Assembly (NCBI GenBank): GCA_964543935.1
Contig: CAZJAK010000112.1
Span: forward strand, 1-5,900
Direction: 5' to 3'
From: JAAYDK01 sp964543935
Lineage (GTDB): Bacteria; Spirochaetota; Spirochaetia; Sphaerochaetales; Sphaerochaetaceae
Length of the DNA: 5,900 nt
Positions within the stretch are counted from its first letter, which is position 1, and every line of letters starts with the position of its first letter. Below the pieces are notes generated by a model, which was not told the origin of the DNA, did not search any database, and worked only from the letters and a program-made list of their open reading frames with translations. A program made the translations under genes and the position numbers. Shown piece after piece: positions 5,215-5,900 of this stretch.

Positions 5215-5883
5215 TCAATTGAGTTTCAGCAACGCGCGCAGTTGGAGCACTCCGCTTCTGAACGAGTGGATGACAGGGACCGGCTTGTCCTTGCACTTCT
5301 CGACCAAACTGAGCATGCTTCCTTGGGCGAGGCAAACCACATCGTTCTCGGCACAGGCCTTGTCTATGGTTTCCATCAGGATCCGGTCATGCTTGGGCTT
5401 GTCCTTCTCGATCAACAGCGCATTGTAGGCCCCTTCGGCATAGCAGCGGTTGACCACTGTGTCCTTGCCCATGCGTTTGGCGACCGATTCAACGAGCCGG
5501 GCCGAAGGTCCGAGCGTGCTGTGGGCGGTGGCTACCACACCGACGCGTTTGCCGAGCGTGACCGCCTCGATCGCCATCGGCTCGTCGACCTTCACATAGG
5601 GGATCGAGATGAGCTTTTGGGCGACTTCGGAGGCCTCTCCGACCGATGAGCACTGGTTGAGGATGGCGTCGCAACCGAGCCGTTCCAGTTCTTGGGCGTA
5701 ATTGCAGATCCTGCGGATCACGGCCGGTGTGGGCGAGCCGTTGGCGAGCACTTCCTTCAACAGGCTGTCATCGATGATGTTGACCATCTCCACTTCGGGA
5801 ACGAGTTGAGCGAATAGCGCTTTCAAATCCTCGACCGAATAGAGGAACGTGTGGATCACTCCAACTTTTTTCTTCTTTTCCAT
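5215..5883 (-). CDS. Aspartate/glutamate racemase superfamily protein
   Basis: A 222-residue protein with the two alternating alpha/beta lobes of the Asp/Glu/hydantoin racemase superfamily, which carries out cofactor-independent proton-transfer chemistry. It opens with VGVIHTFLYSVEDL. The first catalytic-type cysteine is in NQCSSVGE (Cys78), followed by DEPMAIEAV (100-108) and the second-lobe strand GVVATAHSTLGPSARLV. At the second cysteine position it reads CLAQGSM (184-190), with Gln187 in place of the usual Cys. A related subgroup with LAQASM-type wording also lacks this cysteine, so this is probably a subgroup trait and the activity may not be classical racemisation. The ATG at 5883 is preferred because GAGG lies 5 nt upstream; an in-frame ATG at 5898 would add five residues (MSEVD) but its upstream region is outside the window. 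The gene is convergent with the LarA-like gene, so it belongs to another transcript coming from the right. The substrate is unknown. Confidence 0.75.
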   Translation of the reverse strand: MEKKKKVGVIHTFLYSVEDLKALFAQLVPEVEMVNIIDDSLLKEVLANGSPTPAVIRRICNYAQELERLGCDAILNQCSSVGEASEVAQKLISIPYVKVDEPMAIEAVTLGKRVGVVATAHSTLGPSARLVESVAKRMGKDTVVNRCYAEGAYNALLIEKDKPKHDRILMETIDKACAENDVVCLAQGSMLSLVEKCKDKPVPVIHSFRSGVLQLRALLKLN

Positions 5884-5900
5884 ATCTACCTCACTCATCA

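Overview
The window is a compact bacterial metabolic locus with GC-rich codons, canonical Shine-Dalgarno sites (AAGGAG/AAGGAGG) and sigma70-like promoters. The LacI/GalR regulator, the operator style and the SD sites all point to a bacterium. The two central enzymes, however, belong to lineages best known from archaea: a type II glyceraldehyde-3-phosphate dehydrogenase and an archaeal-like phosphoglycerate kinase. An anaerobic carbohydrate fermenter, such as a Sphaerochaeta-like spirochaete or a clostridial relative, would fit, but the sequence alone does not fix the taxon. No mobile element, CRISPR array, tRNA or rRNA was seen.

Layout from left to right. (1) The 3' end of a forward gene for a metallo-beta-lactamase-fold hydrolase resembling N-acyl-homoserine lactonases. 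Its stop overlaps the stop of (2), a reverse-strand LacI/GalR repressor. (3) A 296-bp divergent control region carries a reverse promoter for the repressor and a strong forward promoter. Each is overlapped by a cluster of GalR-like half-sites (TGTAAAC/GTTAC type). (4) A forward three-gene array follows: type II GAPDH, PGK and, after a 97-nt gap with two hairpins, a LarA-family nickel-pincer racemase/epimerase homolog that starts at GTG. (5) A hairpin lies between convergent genes and may terminate both strands. (6) A reverse-strand Asp/Glu-racemase superfamily protein ends the window; its start is just inside the right edge.

How the genes may work together. GAPDH and PGK catalyse consecutive steps, aldehyde to acyl phosphate to acid plus ATP, and the acid product (3-phosphoglycerate in the textbook case) is a 2-hydroxy acid, the substrate class of LarA enzymes. 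Control by a local LacI-type repressor, rather than constitutive expression, suggests a sugar- or sugar-acid-inducible module and not housekeeping glycolysis. The PGK also departs from the family at two normally basic active-site positions, so its substrate may not be ordinary 3-phosphoglycerate. The existence of the module is read from the sequence. Its substrate is inference.
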